The notes beneath the pieces are model-generated. The model saw only the letters and a list, made by a program, of their open reading frames with translations, ran no database searches and was not told the DNA's origin. The position numbers and the translations under genes were made by a program. This document shows, in pieces, positions 1 through 6,373 of a stretch of 8,755 nt of DNA (the stretch's first letter is position 1; each line of letters opens with the position of its first letter). Source of the DNA: Dehalococcoidales bacterium (GTDB lineage: Bacteria > Chloroflexota > Dehalococcoidia > Dehalococcoidales > UBA5760); contig JAQTTS010000076.1 of NCBI GenBank assembly GCA_028710655.1, forward strand, positions 1-8,755. The letters run 5' to 3'.

Positions 1-1173
1 CCACATCTGATGCTGCCCTACCCCAGTTACCACTATCGCCTCACCACCGGTTACCTCAAATATCTTGCTCATTACATACTGCGGCAACAAACTTCCACCA
101 CCCCAGGGAATCTCTATCGGACGTTCCCGTCGCCACTCATCAATCTGAGCGATCCAATCGGCATGATCCGCAGAGTCAACCAGCTTGTTCAACTCCTTCA
201 GCACAAGCCGGACATCACCTACTATCGGGACATCCACCCGGACGTTCTTGCCAATCTCCGCAGGGTCAATATCAATATGGACCACCTTAGCATGCGGTGC
301 GAACGCACTCACTCTGGCCGTCGCTCTATCATCAAACCGCATCCCTATCGCCACAATCACATCCGCCCCGTCAACCGCCATATTAGCATAGGCCATACCA
401 TGCATCCCCAGCATCCCAAAGCTCAGCATATGGCTCTCCGGAAAACAACCGATACCCAATAGCGTGGTAACCACCGGTAGCTGCGCTCTCTCTAACATCT
501 CCCTGAGTTCGGCATAAGCACCCGAGATAACCACCCCCCTGCCCGCGATTACCAGTGGCCGCTCTGCCTCATTGATAATTTTGGCGGCCTTCTTAATCTG
601 GGCCGGGTGCCCTTCAAGGGTCGGATTATAACCGGGTAATTTTACCTCCTCCGGATAGCAGTACTCCGTCTGGTCAGTAAATACGTCCTTAGGTATATCA
701 ATCAGAACCGGCCCCGGCCGCCCCGTCCGGGCAAGGTGAAAGGATTCCTTGATTATTCTGGCCAGTGAACCGACATCAAGCGCAAGATAGTTGTGCTTGG
801 TAATTGGTAGAGTAATACCAGTAATATCAACTTCCTGGAAGGCATCCTTGCCGATACAAGACCGGACTACCTGACCGGTTATTGCTACTAACGGTACTGA
901 GTCCAGATAGGCATTGGCAATACCGGTTACCAGGTTAGTGGCCCCAGGGCCGGAGGTAGCAAAGCACACGCCTACCTTGCCGCTGGCCCTGGCGTAACCA
1001 TCGGCGGCATGGGCCGCTCCCTGCTCGTGGCGCACCAGAACATGGTGGAGCTGGGGATACTGAGGCAGGGTATCATAAAGCGGTATCACCACCCCACCCG
1101 GTAAACCGAAGACAACCTCCACCCCCTCCTTCAACATGCTCTCACATACAATCTGGGCGCCTGTCATTTTCAT
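1..1173 (-). CDS. ilvB: Acetolactate synthase large subunit (partial, C-terminus beyond left edge)
   Basis: Thiamine-diphosphate enzyme that joins two pyruvates to acetolactate (or pyruvate with 2-oxobutyrate to acetohydroxybutyrate), the first common step of branched-chain amino acid synthesis, in the cytoplasm. The frame is open from the start codon to the window edge, giving 391 residues of a family usually 550-600 long. Visible motifs are MTGAQIVCESMLKEGV near the start, GLPGG at 23-27, RHEQGAAHAADGYARASG with the catalytic Glu at about 50, SGPGATNLVTG at 74-84, GKDAFQEVD at 108-116, MRFDDRATARV at 278-288, and VGQHQMW at the cut edge. The RFDDR and GQHQMW motifs favour acetolactate synthase over other ThDP enzymes. 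The GDG-type ThDP/Mg motif lies outside. Three ATGs in a row (1179, 1176, 1173) precede MTGAQ; I chose 1173 because AGGAG at 1182-1186 is then 8 bases away, but 1176 and 1179 remain possible. It lies 11 bases after ilvD, whose TAG stop is inside this ribosome site, so the pair is surely co-transcribed. A regulatory subunit gene (ilvN/ilvH) would be expected further left. Confidence 0.96.
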   Translation of the reverse strand, partial: MKMTGAQIVCESMLKEGVEVVFGLPGGVVIPLYDTLPQYPQLHHVLVRHEQGAAHAADGYARASGKVGVCFATSGPGATNLVTGIANAYLDSVPLVAITGQVVRSCIGKDAFQEVDITGITLPITKHNYLALDVGSLARIIKESFHLARTGRPGPVLIDIPKDVFTDQTEYCYPEEVKLPGYNPTLEGHPAQIKKAAKIINEAERPLVIAGRGVVISGAYAELREMLERAQLPVVTTLLGIGCFPESHMLSFGMLGMHGMAYANMAVDGADVIVAIGMRFDDRATARVSAFAPHAKVVHIDIDPAEIGKNVRVDVPIVGDVRLVLKELNKLVDSADHADWIAQIDEWRRERPIEIPWGGGSLLPQYVMSKIFEVTGGEAIVVTGVGQHQMW

Positions 1174-1181
1174 CATCATCT

Positions 1182-1186
1182 CTCCT
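1182..1186 (-). promoter_or_regulatory. Ribosome binding site of ilvB, overlapping ilvD stop
   Basis: The minus strand reads TAGGAGAG just before three consecutive ATG codons. The ilvD stop codon TAG supplies the first bases of the AGGAG core. Spacing is 2, 5 or 8 bases to the three ATGs, so this site argues for the second or third ATG. The arrangement suggests translational coupling between ilvD and ilvB. Confidence 0.7.
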
Positions 1187-2852
1187 ACTGGCTAAATACC
1201 GCTCCGCTACTGGCGGAAGAGACCATCTCCGCATACCGCTTGAGATAACCAGTCTTCACCCTGGGCTCAAATTCAGCCAGACCGGATAAACGCCGGGACA
1301 TCTCGCTATCATTAAGTTCAACCTCAAGTTCATAGTCGGGGATATTAATACTTATTATGTCACCATCCTTCAGGGCAGCGATAGGTCCCCGACTGGCCGC
1401 CTCGGGAGAGACATGCCCGATAGCAGCACCGCGGGTCGCTCCGGAAAAACGACCGTCGGTTATCAATGCTACCTTACTGTCCATCCCCATACCACTCAGG
1501 ATAGAGGTAGGAGTAAGCATCTCTCTCATCCCCGGACCGCCTTTGGGACCCTCATAGCGAATGACCACCACATCGCCTGACTTTATTTTACCGTCCAAAA
1601 TAGCTTTAGTAGCTTCCTCCTCGGAATCAAACACCCTGGCCGGGCCACGATGGACCATCATCTCAGGGGCTACTGCTCCCCTCTTCACCACCGCACCTTC
1701 CGGTGCCAAGTTACCGAAGAGTACACAAATGCCACCGCCAGCCGAGTGGGCGCTATCTACAGCACGAATTACCTTCCTATCCACAAAGCGGCTGCCAGCA
1801 ATGATCTCCGCCACCGATTTACCCGATACCGTTCTTGCTCCCAGATTCAGCACCTCTTTGATCTCTTTCATCACTGCCGAGACGCCGCCTGCCGCGTCCA
1901 AATCCTCCAAGTGGAAATCACCAGCCGGCCTCATCTTTACCAGATGTGGGGTACGCTCACTTATCCGGTTAACCATGGGCAGGGTAAAATCCACACCTGC
2001 CTCACGGGCTATGGCAATAAGGTGCAGTACCGAATTGGTACTGCCGCCTAACGCCATATCAACAGCAAAGGCATTATGAATAGAGTTCCTGTTGATAATA
2101 TCGCGCGGCCTAACGTCTTCAGCCAGAAGCTGCATGACCTGTCGCCCGGCCTGTTTCGCCAGCCGCACCCGTCCGGCGTCAACGGCCGGAATCGTGCCAT
2201 TACCGACCAGACCCATTCCCATAGCCTCGGTAGCACAATTCATCGTGTTAGCGGTAAACATACCGGAACAACTGCCGCAGCCGGGACAAGCAACTGCCTC
2301 AAGCTGCTCCAGCTCCTCTTTCCCCATCCCTCCCTTAACCACCCTACCGACCGCCTCAAAGATAGAATTGACATCGACGGATTCAACCCCGTCCCCACTG
2401 CAAAGGCGGCCGGCCAGCATCGGACCACCGCTGATAAAGATGGAGGGCAGATTCAACCGGACCGCCGCCATAAGCATTCCGGGAACAATCTTGTCGCAAT
2501 TGGGGATAAAGACCAGCGCATCAAAGCCGTTAGCTTCGGCCAATATCTCTACCGAGTCAGCAATCAGTTCCCGGCTGGGCAGACTATATTTCATACCGGC
2601 GTGGTTCATAGCGATACCGTCACATACCGCAATGGTATTCACCTCAAAGGGGACACCGCCACCACTATACACCCCGGATTTGACCGCCTCAGCAAGCCGG
2701 CGCAGGTGTATATGCCCCGGCACAATCTCACTAAAGCTGTTTACTATTCCGACGAAAGGCCGATCCATCTCATCAGACGTACAGCCCAAGGCATACAGCA
2801 GCGACCGGTGCGGAGCTCTCTCTACTCCCTTTTTGACCATATCACTCTTCAC
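1185..2852 (-). CDS. ilvD: Dihydroxy-acid dehydratase
   Basis: Fe-S enzyme that dehydrates 2,3-dihydroxy-isovalerate and 2,3-dihydroxy-3-methylvalerate to the 2-oxo acid precursors of valine/leucine and isoleucine. The protein has 555 residues, the usual length for the IlvD/Edd family. Motifs are [12 protein letters not shown] at 7-18, [13 protein letters not shown] at 75-87, [10 protein letters not shown] at 117-126 (cluster Cys119; Asp120/Lys121 at the metal site), [19 protein letters not shown] at 188-206 (Cys195 as cluster ligand), [14 protein letters not shown] at 269-282, [14 protein letters not shown] at 432-445 and [11 protein letters not shown] at 465-475. The region that in [2Fe-2S] homologues carries an extra Cys (PCN.HL) reads VPGHIHL here, as in the E. 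coli enzyme, so I infer the oxygen-sensitive [4Fe-4S] type. The start is GTG 2852, giving MKSDMVKKG as in homologues; AAGGAG at 2865-2870 is 12 bases upstream, which is rather long, and ATG 2840 is the alternative. It is first in the ilvD-ilvB unit, with its own promoter and a terminator-like hairpin upstream. Confidence 0.97.
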   Translation of the reverse strand: MKSDMVKKGVERAPHRSLLYALGCTSDEMDRPFVGIVNSFSEIVPGHIHLRRLAEAVKSGVYSGGGVPFEVNTIAVCDGIAMNHAGMKYSLPSRELIADSVEILAEANGFDALVFIPNCDKIVPGMLMAAVRLNLPSIFISGGPMLAGRLCSGDGVESVDVNSIFEAVGRVVKGGMGKEELEQLEAVACPGCGSCSGMFTANTMNCATEAMGMGLVGNGTIPAVDAGRVRLAKQAGRQVMQLLAEDVRPRDIINRNSIHNAFAVDMALGGSTNSVLHLIAIAREAGVDFTLPMVNRISERTPHLVKMRPAGDFHLEDLDAAGGVSAVMKEIKEVLNLGARTVSGKSVAEIIAGSRFVDRKVIRAVDSAHSAGGGICVLFGNLAPEGAVVKRGAVAPEMMVHRGPARVFDSEEEATKAILDGKIKSGDVVVIRYEGPKGGPGMREMLTPTSILSGMGMDSKVALITDGRFSGATRGAAIGHVSPEAASRGPIAALKDGDIISINIPDYELEVELNDSEMSRRLSGLAEFEPRVKTGYLKRYAEMVSSASSGAVFSQ

Positions 2853-2864
2853 AAGCCAACCTAG

Positions 2865-2870
2865 CTCCTT
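2865..2870 (-). promoter_or_regulatory. Ribosome binding site of ilvD
   Basis: The minus strand reads GGGGGAAGGAG followed by 12 bases and then GTG 2852. The AAGGAG core is strong although the spacing is longer than ideal. To the alternative ATG at 2840 the spacing would be 24 bases, so the site supports the GTG start. Confidence 0.6.
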
Positions 2871-2885
2871 CCCCCATTAATAAGC

Positions 2886-2908
2886 AAAAACCGCCCCTAT
2901 CCGGACGG
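2886..2908 (-). terminator. Rho-independent terminator-like hairpin in ilvD leader (possible attenuator)
   Basis: On the minus strand CCGTCC is followed by a 6-base loop (GGATAG), then GGGCGG and five T residues. The stem is six pairs, five G-C and one G-T, directly before the T run, which is the form of an intrinsic terminator in the leftward direction only. It lies 83 bases past the rpiB stop and 33 bases before the ilvD start, and downstream of the best promoter match for ilvD. It could simply end tsaC-rpiB transcripts, or act as an attenuator for ilvD. I found no convincing leader peptide rich in Ile, Leu or Val codons. Confidence 0.6.
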
Positions 2909-2922
2909 ACCAATAACTTGAA

Positions 2923-2928
2923 ATTATA
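2923..2928 (-). promoter_or_regulatory. Second possible -10 box for ilvD
   Basis: The minus strand carries a perfect TATAAT here, 24 bases downstream of the TATGTT box of the main candidate promoter. No good TTGACA-like box lies at the proper distance. It would start transcription just before the terminator-like hairpin. It may be chance in an AT-rich leader. Confidence 0.25.
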
Positions 2929-2946
2929 ACTTTACCCTGTTCAAAC

Positions 2947-2975
2947 AACATAACATAGCACCTGTCCGTTGTCAA
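2947..2975 (-). promoter_or_regulatory. Sigma-70-type promoter for ilvD-ilvB
   Basis: On the minus strand a perfect TTGACA (2970-2975) is followed by exactly 17 bases and TATGTT (2947-2952, four of six matches to TATAAT). It lies in the gap between rpiB and ilvD, so ilvD-ilvB can be transcribed separately from tsaC-rpiB. Transcription would begin near 2940, placing the terminator-like hairpin at 2886-2908 inside the leader. Confidence 0.6.
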
Positions 2976-2991
2976 GCTAATTCGTATCTGA

Positions 2992-3426
2992 TCAACCCTC
3001 CATAGCTATTATCTTATTCACCCTTAGCAGATGCCGACCACCTTGAAATTCACTGGTAAGATAGGCCTTAACTATTTCGGATATCGATTCCCTATCCCGT
3101 TCGGCGCTCAGGCAAAGGATATTAGCATCGTTATGCTGGCGAGCACAGCAGGCATCAAAGACGCTACAACACAGAGCCGCCCTTATCCCCTTAAACTTAT
3201 TAGCGGCGATGCTCATGCCGATGCCGGTATTACATATCAGGATACCCTGAGCGCAATCACCTCCGGCCACCGCCAGGGCTACCTCTCTGGCGATATCAGG
3301 ATAGTCCACCGGATCAGCGGTATAACAGCCAAAATCATCGACACTATGCCCCAAGTCACTAACCAGGCTGATCACAAATTGTTTGGCGTCCAATCCTCTA
3401 TGATCACACCCAATAGCAATACGCAC
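2992..3426 (-). CDS. rpiB: Ribose-5-phosphate isomerase B (RpiB/LacAB family)
   Basis: Interconverts ribose 5-phosphate and ribulose 5-phosphate in the non-oxidative pentose phosphate pathway and so supplies the ribose for PRPP and purines. The protein has 144 residues, typical for RpiB. MRIAIGCDHRG opens the fold with substrate-binding Asp8-His9, DYPDIA is at 41-46, GILICNTGIGMSIAANK at 61-77 carries the catalytic Cys65, ARQHNDANIL at 95-104 includes the ring-opening His98, and GGRHLLRVNKI at 129-139 supplies phosphate-binding residues. The loop usually reads CGTGIG; here the glycine after Cys65 is Asn. Nine cysteines in 144 residues is unusually many. The start is GTG 3426, sharing its G with the TAG stop of the upstream gene, with AGGAGGGAGG at 3435-3444 eight bases ahead. 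LacA/LacB isomerases belong to the same family, but the absence of lac genes favours RpiB. Confidence 0.93.
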   Translation of the reverse strand: MRIAIGCDHRGLDAKQFVISLVSDLGHSVDDFGCYTADPVDYPDIAREVALAVAGGDCAQGILICNTGIGMSIAANKFKGIRAALCCSVFDACCARQHNDANILCLSAERDRESISEIVKAYLTSEFQGGRHLLRVNKIIAMEG

Positions 3427-4073
3427 TAATCGGCCCTCCCTCCTAAAATAATACTAGCACACACCTTCTTCAGTTCGCCAAAATCTATCGCTCCCTTTCG
3501 TAAGACCACCGGTATTTCTCCGGTAACATCAACTATGGTGGACTCCCGGCCACCCGGACACCGGCCGCCGTCAATAACCAGATCGATTTTGTTACCGAAT
3601 TGAGAATGCACCTCATCAGCCGTCAGCGCACTCGGCTTACCGCTCAGATTAGCACTGGTGCCCGAAATAGGCACCCCCAGCCCCAGAGCAAGAGCAACGG
3701 GTACAGGGTGAGCTGGAACGCGAACAGCCACGGTCATACCCCCGGCGGTAACAATTCCCGGGACAACCTTTGACTTATATAAGACCAGAGTCAAAGGACC
3801 AGGCATGAACTTTTCTACCAGCAGTCGAGCGATCGGCGGCACCGATTCGGCAACCTCGTTTATCTGTAGCGTACTGGACAAAAGCAGTGGCAGCGCCATC
3901 TCCGGCGGCCGTTCTTTTACCGCATAGACCCGTTCCACCGCCTGGTGAAGGTAAGGGCAGACTCCCAGACCATAGACGGTATCAGTAGGAAAAGCAACGA
4001 TGCCCCCACCCCTGAGGACGACAATACCCTCGCGGACCTGATTTTCAACATTCGAAGGAAGTCCGATTAACAC
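3426..4073 (-). CDS. tsaC: L-threonylcarbamoyladenylate synthase (Sua5/YrdC/TsaC family)
   Basis: Makes threonylcarbamoyl-AMP from threonine, bicarbonate and ATP; the TsaD complex then transfers it to A37 of ANN-decoding tRNAs (t6A). From GTG 4073 the protein has 215 residues, a single YrdC domain without the C-terminal Sua5 extension. Motifs are GGGIVAFPTDTVYGLG at about 22-37, KERPPEMALPLLL at about 52-64 (the KxRP nucleotide site), MPGPLTLVL at about 90-98, VAVRVPAHP at about 115-123, ISGTSANLSGKPS at about 136-148, and RESTIVDV at about 176-183. The open frame extends upstream to TTG 4160, but that would overlap the divergent guaA start, has no ribosome site, and adds 29 residues unlike the family, so I prefer GTG 4073. 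No clear Shine-Dalgarno precedes 4073 either, so the start is uncertain. It is the first gene of a unit with rpiB and divergent from guaA. Confidence 0.93.
   Translation of the reverse strand: MLIGLPSNVENQVREGIVVLRGGGIVAFPTDTVYGLGVCPYLHQAVERVYAVKERPPEMALPLLLSSTLQINEVAESVPPIARLLVEKFMPGPLTLVLYKSKVVPGIVTAGGMTVAVRVPAHPVPVALALGLGVPISGTSANLSGKPSALTADEVHSQFGNKIDLVIDGGRCPGGRESTIVDVTGEIPVVLRKGAIDFGELKKVCASIILGGRAD
3435..3444 (-). promoter_or_regulatory. Ribosome binding site of rpiB
   Basis: The minus strand reads AGGAGGGAGG, eight bases before GTG 3426. It lies inside the last codons of the upstream threonylcarbamoyl-AMP synthase gene. This strong site at ideal distance confirms the GTG start and the one-base stop/start overlap. 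Confidence 0.75.
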
Positions 4074-4107
4074 TGCTATACCATCTAGCGGAAATTCCCT
4101 TTCACTC

Positions 4108-4136
4108 TTGACGCCAGTATACCATAATGATAATCT
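4108..4136 (+). promoter_or_regulatory. Promoter for guaA and the purine operon
   Basis: TTGACG (4108-4113, five of six matches) is followed by 17 bases and TAATCT (4131-4136, three of six), preceded by the extended -10 element TGA. An overlapping choice is GATAAT (4129-4134, five of six) with a 15-base spacer. Either would start transcription about 0-6 bases before the guaA ATG at 4147. It overlaps the divergent tsaC promoter element on the other strand, so one regulator bound here could affect both units. Confidence 0.45.
4116..4124 (-). promoter_or_regulatory. Extended -10 promoter element for tsaC-rpiB
   Basis: The minus strand reads TGG followed by TATACT (five of six matches to TATAAT with an upstream TGn), an extended -10 motif that can work without a good -35 box. 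No TTGACA-like box is seen at 16-18 bases. Transcription would start near 4109, downstream of TTG 4160, which supports GTG 4073 as the tsaC start. Confidence 0.4.
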
Positions 4137-4146
4137 TTGAGATATA

Positions 4147-5829
4147 ATGACCGAGGACAAATCACAAGAGACACCAAGCAGTCACCGCGTGGCCACCAGT
4201 GGCGATATTGAAGTATCCACCTACCTGGAGATTGCCAAAGAGCTGGGTGGTGAACAGCCGGCAGTAGCAAAAGAAGCTACCCCCGGCGCCGAGCGCGAGA
4301 CTATCGTTGTCATCGACTTCGGCTCTCAGTATAGTCTGCTCATCGCGCGGCGGATACGAGAATGTCAGGTATACTGCGAACTGGTATCCTATGACACCCC
4401 GTGGGAAAAGATAGCCCCGCTAAACCCTAAGGGATTTATCCTCTCCGGCGGACCGGCCAGCGTCTATACACCGGAGGCGCCTCTGGCGCCAGCCTATATC
4501 TACGAAAGCAACCTGCCGGTACTGGGGATATGCTACGGAATGCAGGTGATAACCCACCAGCTAGGGGGCAAGGTCACCCAAGGAAAAAGGCATGAATACG
4601 GACATGCCGTCCTTCATGTTGCCGATGTAAACTCGCCCCTGCTTGCTGATTTACCTACCCCCGCTCCGGTATGGATGAGCCACGGCGACCAGATTGAAGA
4701 AATGCCTCCTGGCTTCGGTACCCTGGCCTATACTGAAGGCTCGCCATTTGCCGTAATGGGCAATAATAAGAGAATATTTGGCCTCCAGTTTCACCCTGAG
4801 GTAGCTCATACACCAAATGGTAAGGCCATACTTAAGAATTTTGCCTACCGGATATGCGGCTGCCAGGGAAACTGGACTATGGGCAACTTCATCAGGAACA
4901 GCCTGGACAGGATTAAAGAGCAGGTCGGTGATGGTAAGATCATCAATGCGCTTTCCGGAGGAGTTGATTCCGCGGTAGTAGCTACTCTAATTCACCAGGC
5001 TATTGGCAACCAGCTTACCTGCATCTTTGTTAATAACGGACTGCTGCGCCGCCAAGAGGCAGAAAGGACAATAAAAGTCTTCCGCCGCAACCTGGGGATG
5101 AATACCATTCATGTTGATTCCAGTGAAAGATTCCTCACCCGTCTGCAGGGTGTAATCGATCCCGAGCAGAAACGCAAGGTTATCGGAGAGGAATTTATCA
5201 AGGTGTTCGAGGAAGAAGCCGCTAAAATAAGCAAGGTAGATTTCCTGGCCCAGGGTACCCTCTACCCGGATGTCATTGAGAGTGCCTCTTCCGGAAGTAA
5301 AGCCTCCGCCAAAATAAAAACCCATCACAATGTCGGCGGACTACCTGCCAAGATGACGCTCAACTTGGTTGAACCCCTGCGCTATCTGTTCAAGGATGAG
5401 GTACGACAGGTAGGTCTGGAGCTAGGTCTTCCCGAGGAGATGATATGGCGGCAGCCTTTCCCCGGCCCCGGTCTGGCCATCCGTATCATCGGCGAGGTAA
5501 CCAGAGAGAAGCTGGAAATACTCCGTAGTGCCGACTGGATTGTGATGGAAGAGATTAAGCAGGCAAAACTGTACCGCCAGCTATGGCAGAGCTTTGCCGT
5601 ACTCACCGACGTCAAAAGCGTAGGGGTAATGGGTGACTTCAGAACCTATGGCTACCTGGTTGCCGTCCGTGCCGTAACCAGCGACGACGCGATGACCGCC
5701 GACTGGGCACGGCTGCCCTACGAACTACTGGCTAAGATCTCTAACCGTATCGTCAACGAGGTACCCGGCGTCAACCGGGTCGTCTATGACATAACCTCCA
5801 AACCACCATCGACTATAGAGTGGGAGTAA
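4147..5829 (+). CDS. guaA: GMP synthase (glutamine-hydrolysing)
   Basis: Converts XMP to GMP using ATP and glutamine, the last step of guanine nucleotide synthesis. A class I glutamine amidotransferase domain (about 52-235) carries [17 protein letters not shown] at 56-72, GICYGMQ with catalytic Cys129, and QFHPEV with His216/Glu218. The ATP-pyrophosphatase domain carries the P-loop ALSGGVDSA at 268-276. The C-terminal dimerisation domain includes [12 protein letters not shown] at 435-446, GDFRTYGY at 496-503 and the terminal [10 protein letters not shown]. At 560 residues it exceeds the usual 510-525, because the conserved core begins about 43 residues later than in E. coli GuaA. The extra segment is polar (residues 1-50). 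ATG 4147 has no Shine-Dalgarno, and a promoter sits immediately upstream, so a leaderless mRNA is plausible; GTG 4189 is the only canonical alternative before the core. It is first gene of the purine block. Confidence 0.97.
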   Translation: MTEDKSQETPSSHRVATSGDIEVSTYLEIAKELGGEQPAVAKEATPGAERETIVVIDFGSQYSLLIARRIRECQVYCELVSYDTPWEKIAPLNPKGFILSGGPASVYTPEAPLAPAYIYESNLPVLGICYGMQVITHQLGGKVTQGKRHEYGHAVLHVADVNSPLLADLPTPAPVWMSHGDQIEEMPPGFGTLAYTEGSPFAVMGNNKRIFGLQFHPEVAHTPNGKAILKNFAYRICGCQGNWTMGNFIRNSLDRIKEQVGDGKIINALSGGVDSAVVATLIHQAIGNQLTCIFVNNGLLRRQEAERTIKVFRRNLGMNTIHVDSSERFLTRLQGVIDPEQKRKVIGEEFIKVFEEEAAKISKVDFLAQGTLYPDVIESASSGSKASAKIKTHHNVGGLPAKMTLNLVEPLRYLFKDEVRQVGLELGLPEEMIWRQPFPGPGLAIRIIGEVTREKLEILRSADWIVMEEIKQAKLYRQLWQSFAVLTDVKSVGVMGDFRTYGYLVAVRAVTSDDAMTADWARLPYELLAKISNRIVNEVPGVNRVVYDITSKPPSTIEWE

Positions 5830-5852
5830 TGGAGGGGTAAGGCTAACCAAAG

Positions 5853-5858
5853 AGGAGG
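5853..5858 (+). promoter_or_regulatory. Ribosome binding site of the 162-residue membrane protein gene
   Basis: AGGAGG lies ten bases before ATG 5869, within AGAGGAGGGG. A second purine-rich stretch, GGAGGGG, lies at 5831-5837 just after the guaA stop but is too far away to serve. The site supports translation of the small downstream gene. Confidence 0.7.
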
Positions 5859-5868
5859 GGAGTCAAGG

Positions 5869-6357
5869 ATGTATAAGAAACCGATCGTTATCTTGGGAAT
5901 TATACTGGGAGCAATCTCAGTTGTACTTGGAGTCTATGCGCCGGTAATAATGCGTACTCATACCCCGGTACCGGAGCAGTCTCCCCACGAAACAATAAAC
6001 TTTCAGCTGTCAACCGACACCACTCCAGGAAACACCGATGAGTACGACTCTCACAACTTATCACTGTACCTTGAGCGCGGGCAAGAACTGTATCTATCCT
6101 TCTACGCCGAAGGGGCGGCAGTAATGCTCCGAGTTACCACACCGACCGAGGAAGTACTGGGATACCAGACCAGCACCGGCAAAGCCGGTAACATAAAGGA
6201 CAAGGGACTGGGACATCTGGAGAAGGGTAAGGTCGTTGCTGCTGCAGAAGGACACTTCATCTTCATTGCGCAGGAGAATGGCTTCCATTTAATTAATATT
6301 AAATCGAGCACGCCCCAGGGCGAGATAGAAGTACAGGTAGAGTACCAGATTATATAG
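5869..6357 (+). CDS. Unrecognised membrane-anchored protein with extracytoplasmic beta-rich domain
   Basis: I do not recognise this 162-residue protein. It begins MYKK followed by one hydrophobic helix (about residues 5-27), with no lipobox cysteine and no obvious signal-peptidase site, so a single N-terminal anchor with the rest outside the membrane is likely. A Pro/Thr/Ser-rich linker (about 30-58) leads to a domain of alternating hydrophobic residues (62-162) that looks beta-stranded, including LSLYLERGQELYLSFYAEG at 64-82 and EGHFIFIAQENGFHLINIK at 127-145. The pattern 'ligand-like strand, then GxFxFxxxN-type strand' faintly recalls GOLD/p24-like or pre-peptidase beta-sandwich domains; this is only an inference. 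There are no cysteines and no catalytic motif that I can see. It has a strong ribosome site and lies 39 bases after guaA and about 16 bases before purD on the same strand, so it is most likely co-transcribed with the purine genes. Confidence 0.8.
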   Translation: MYKKPIVILGIILGAISVVLGVYAPVIMRTHTPVPEQSPHETINFQLSTDTTPGNTDEYDSHNLSLYLERGQELYLSFYAEGAAVMLRVTTPTEEVLGYQTSTGKAGNIKDKGLGHLEKGKVVAAAEGHFIFIAQENGFHLINIKSSTPQGEIEVQVEYQII

Positions 6358-6358
6358 A

Positions 6359-6367
6359 GGGGAGAGG
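6359..6367 (+). promoter_or_regulatory. Ribosome binding site of purD deciding its start
   Basis: GGGGAGAGG ends six bases before CTG 6374 and three before ACG 6371. A purine-rich site this close to the first conserved PurD residues supports initiation at one of these codons and not at TTG 6533. It begins one base after the stop of the preceding small gene. Confidence 0.55.
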
Positions 6368-6373
6368 AAAACG

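Noticed and set aside
10..462. Plus-strand open frame of 150 codons
   Set aside because: It lies antisense to the clearly coding ilvB; its Pro/His/Arg-rich translation has no family resemblance.
2076..2880. Two plus-strand open frames of 262 codons each opposite ilvD
   Set aside because: Both are shadows of ilvD: the opposite strand holds conserved motifs throughout, while these translations are low-complexity (Ser/Pro/Thr-rich or His/Arg-rich).
2853..2991. T-box riboswitch before ilvD
   Set aside because: The transcribed leader is under 100 bases, and I see no T-box sequence or specifier-loop arrangement; only a simple hairpin with a T run is visible.
3031..3429. Plus-strand open frame of 132 codons opposite rpiB
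   Set aside because: Antisense to a well-conserved gene, with no ribosome site and no recognisable motif.
4074..4160. 29-residue N-terminal extension of tsaC from TTG 4160
   Set aside because: It would overlap the guaA start, has no ribosome site, lies upstream of the candidate promoter and has no family counterpart.
4987..5328. Minus-strand open frame of 113 codons inside guaA
   Set aside because: It is antisense to the ATP-pyrophosphatase domain of guaA and shows no protein-like motif of its own.
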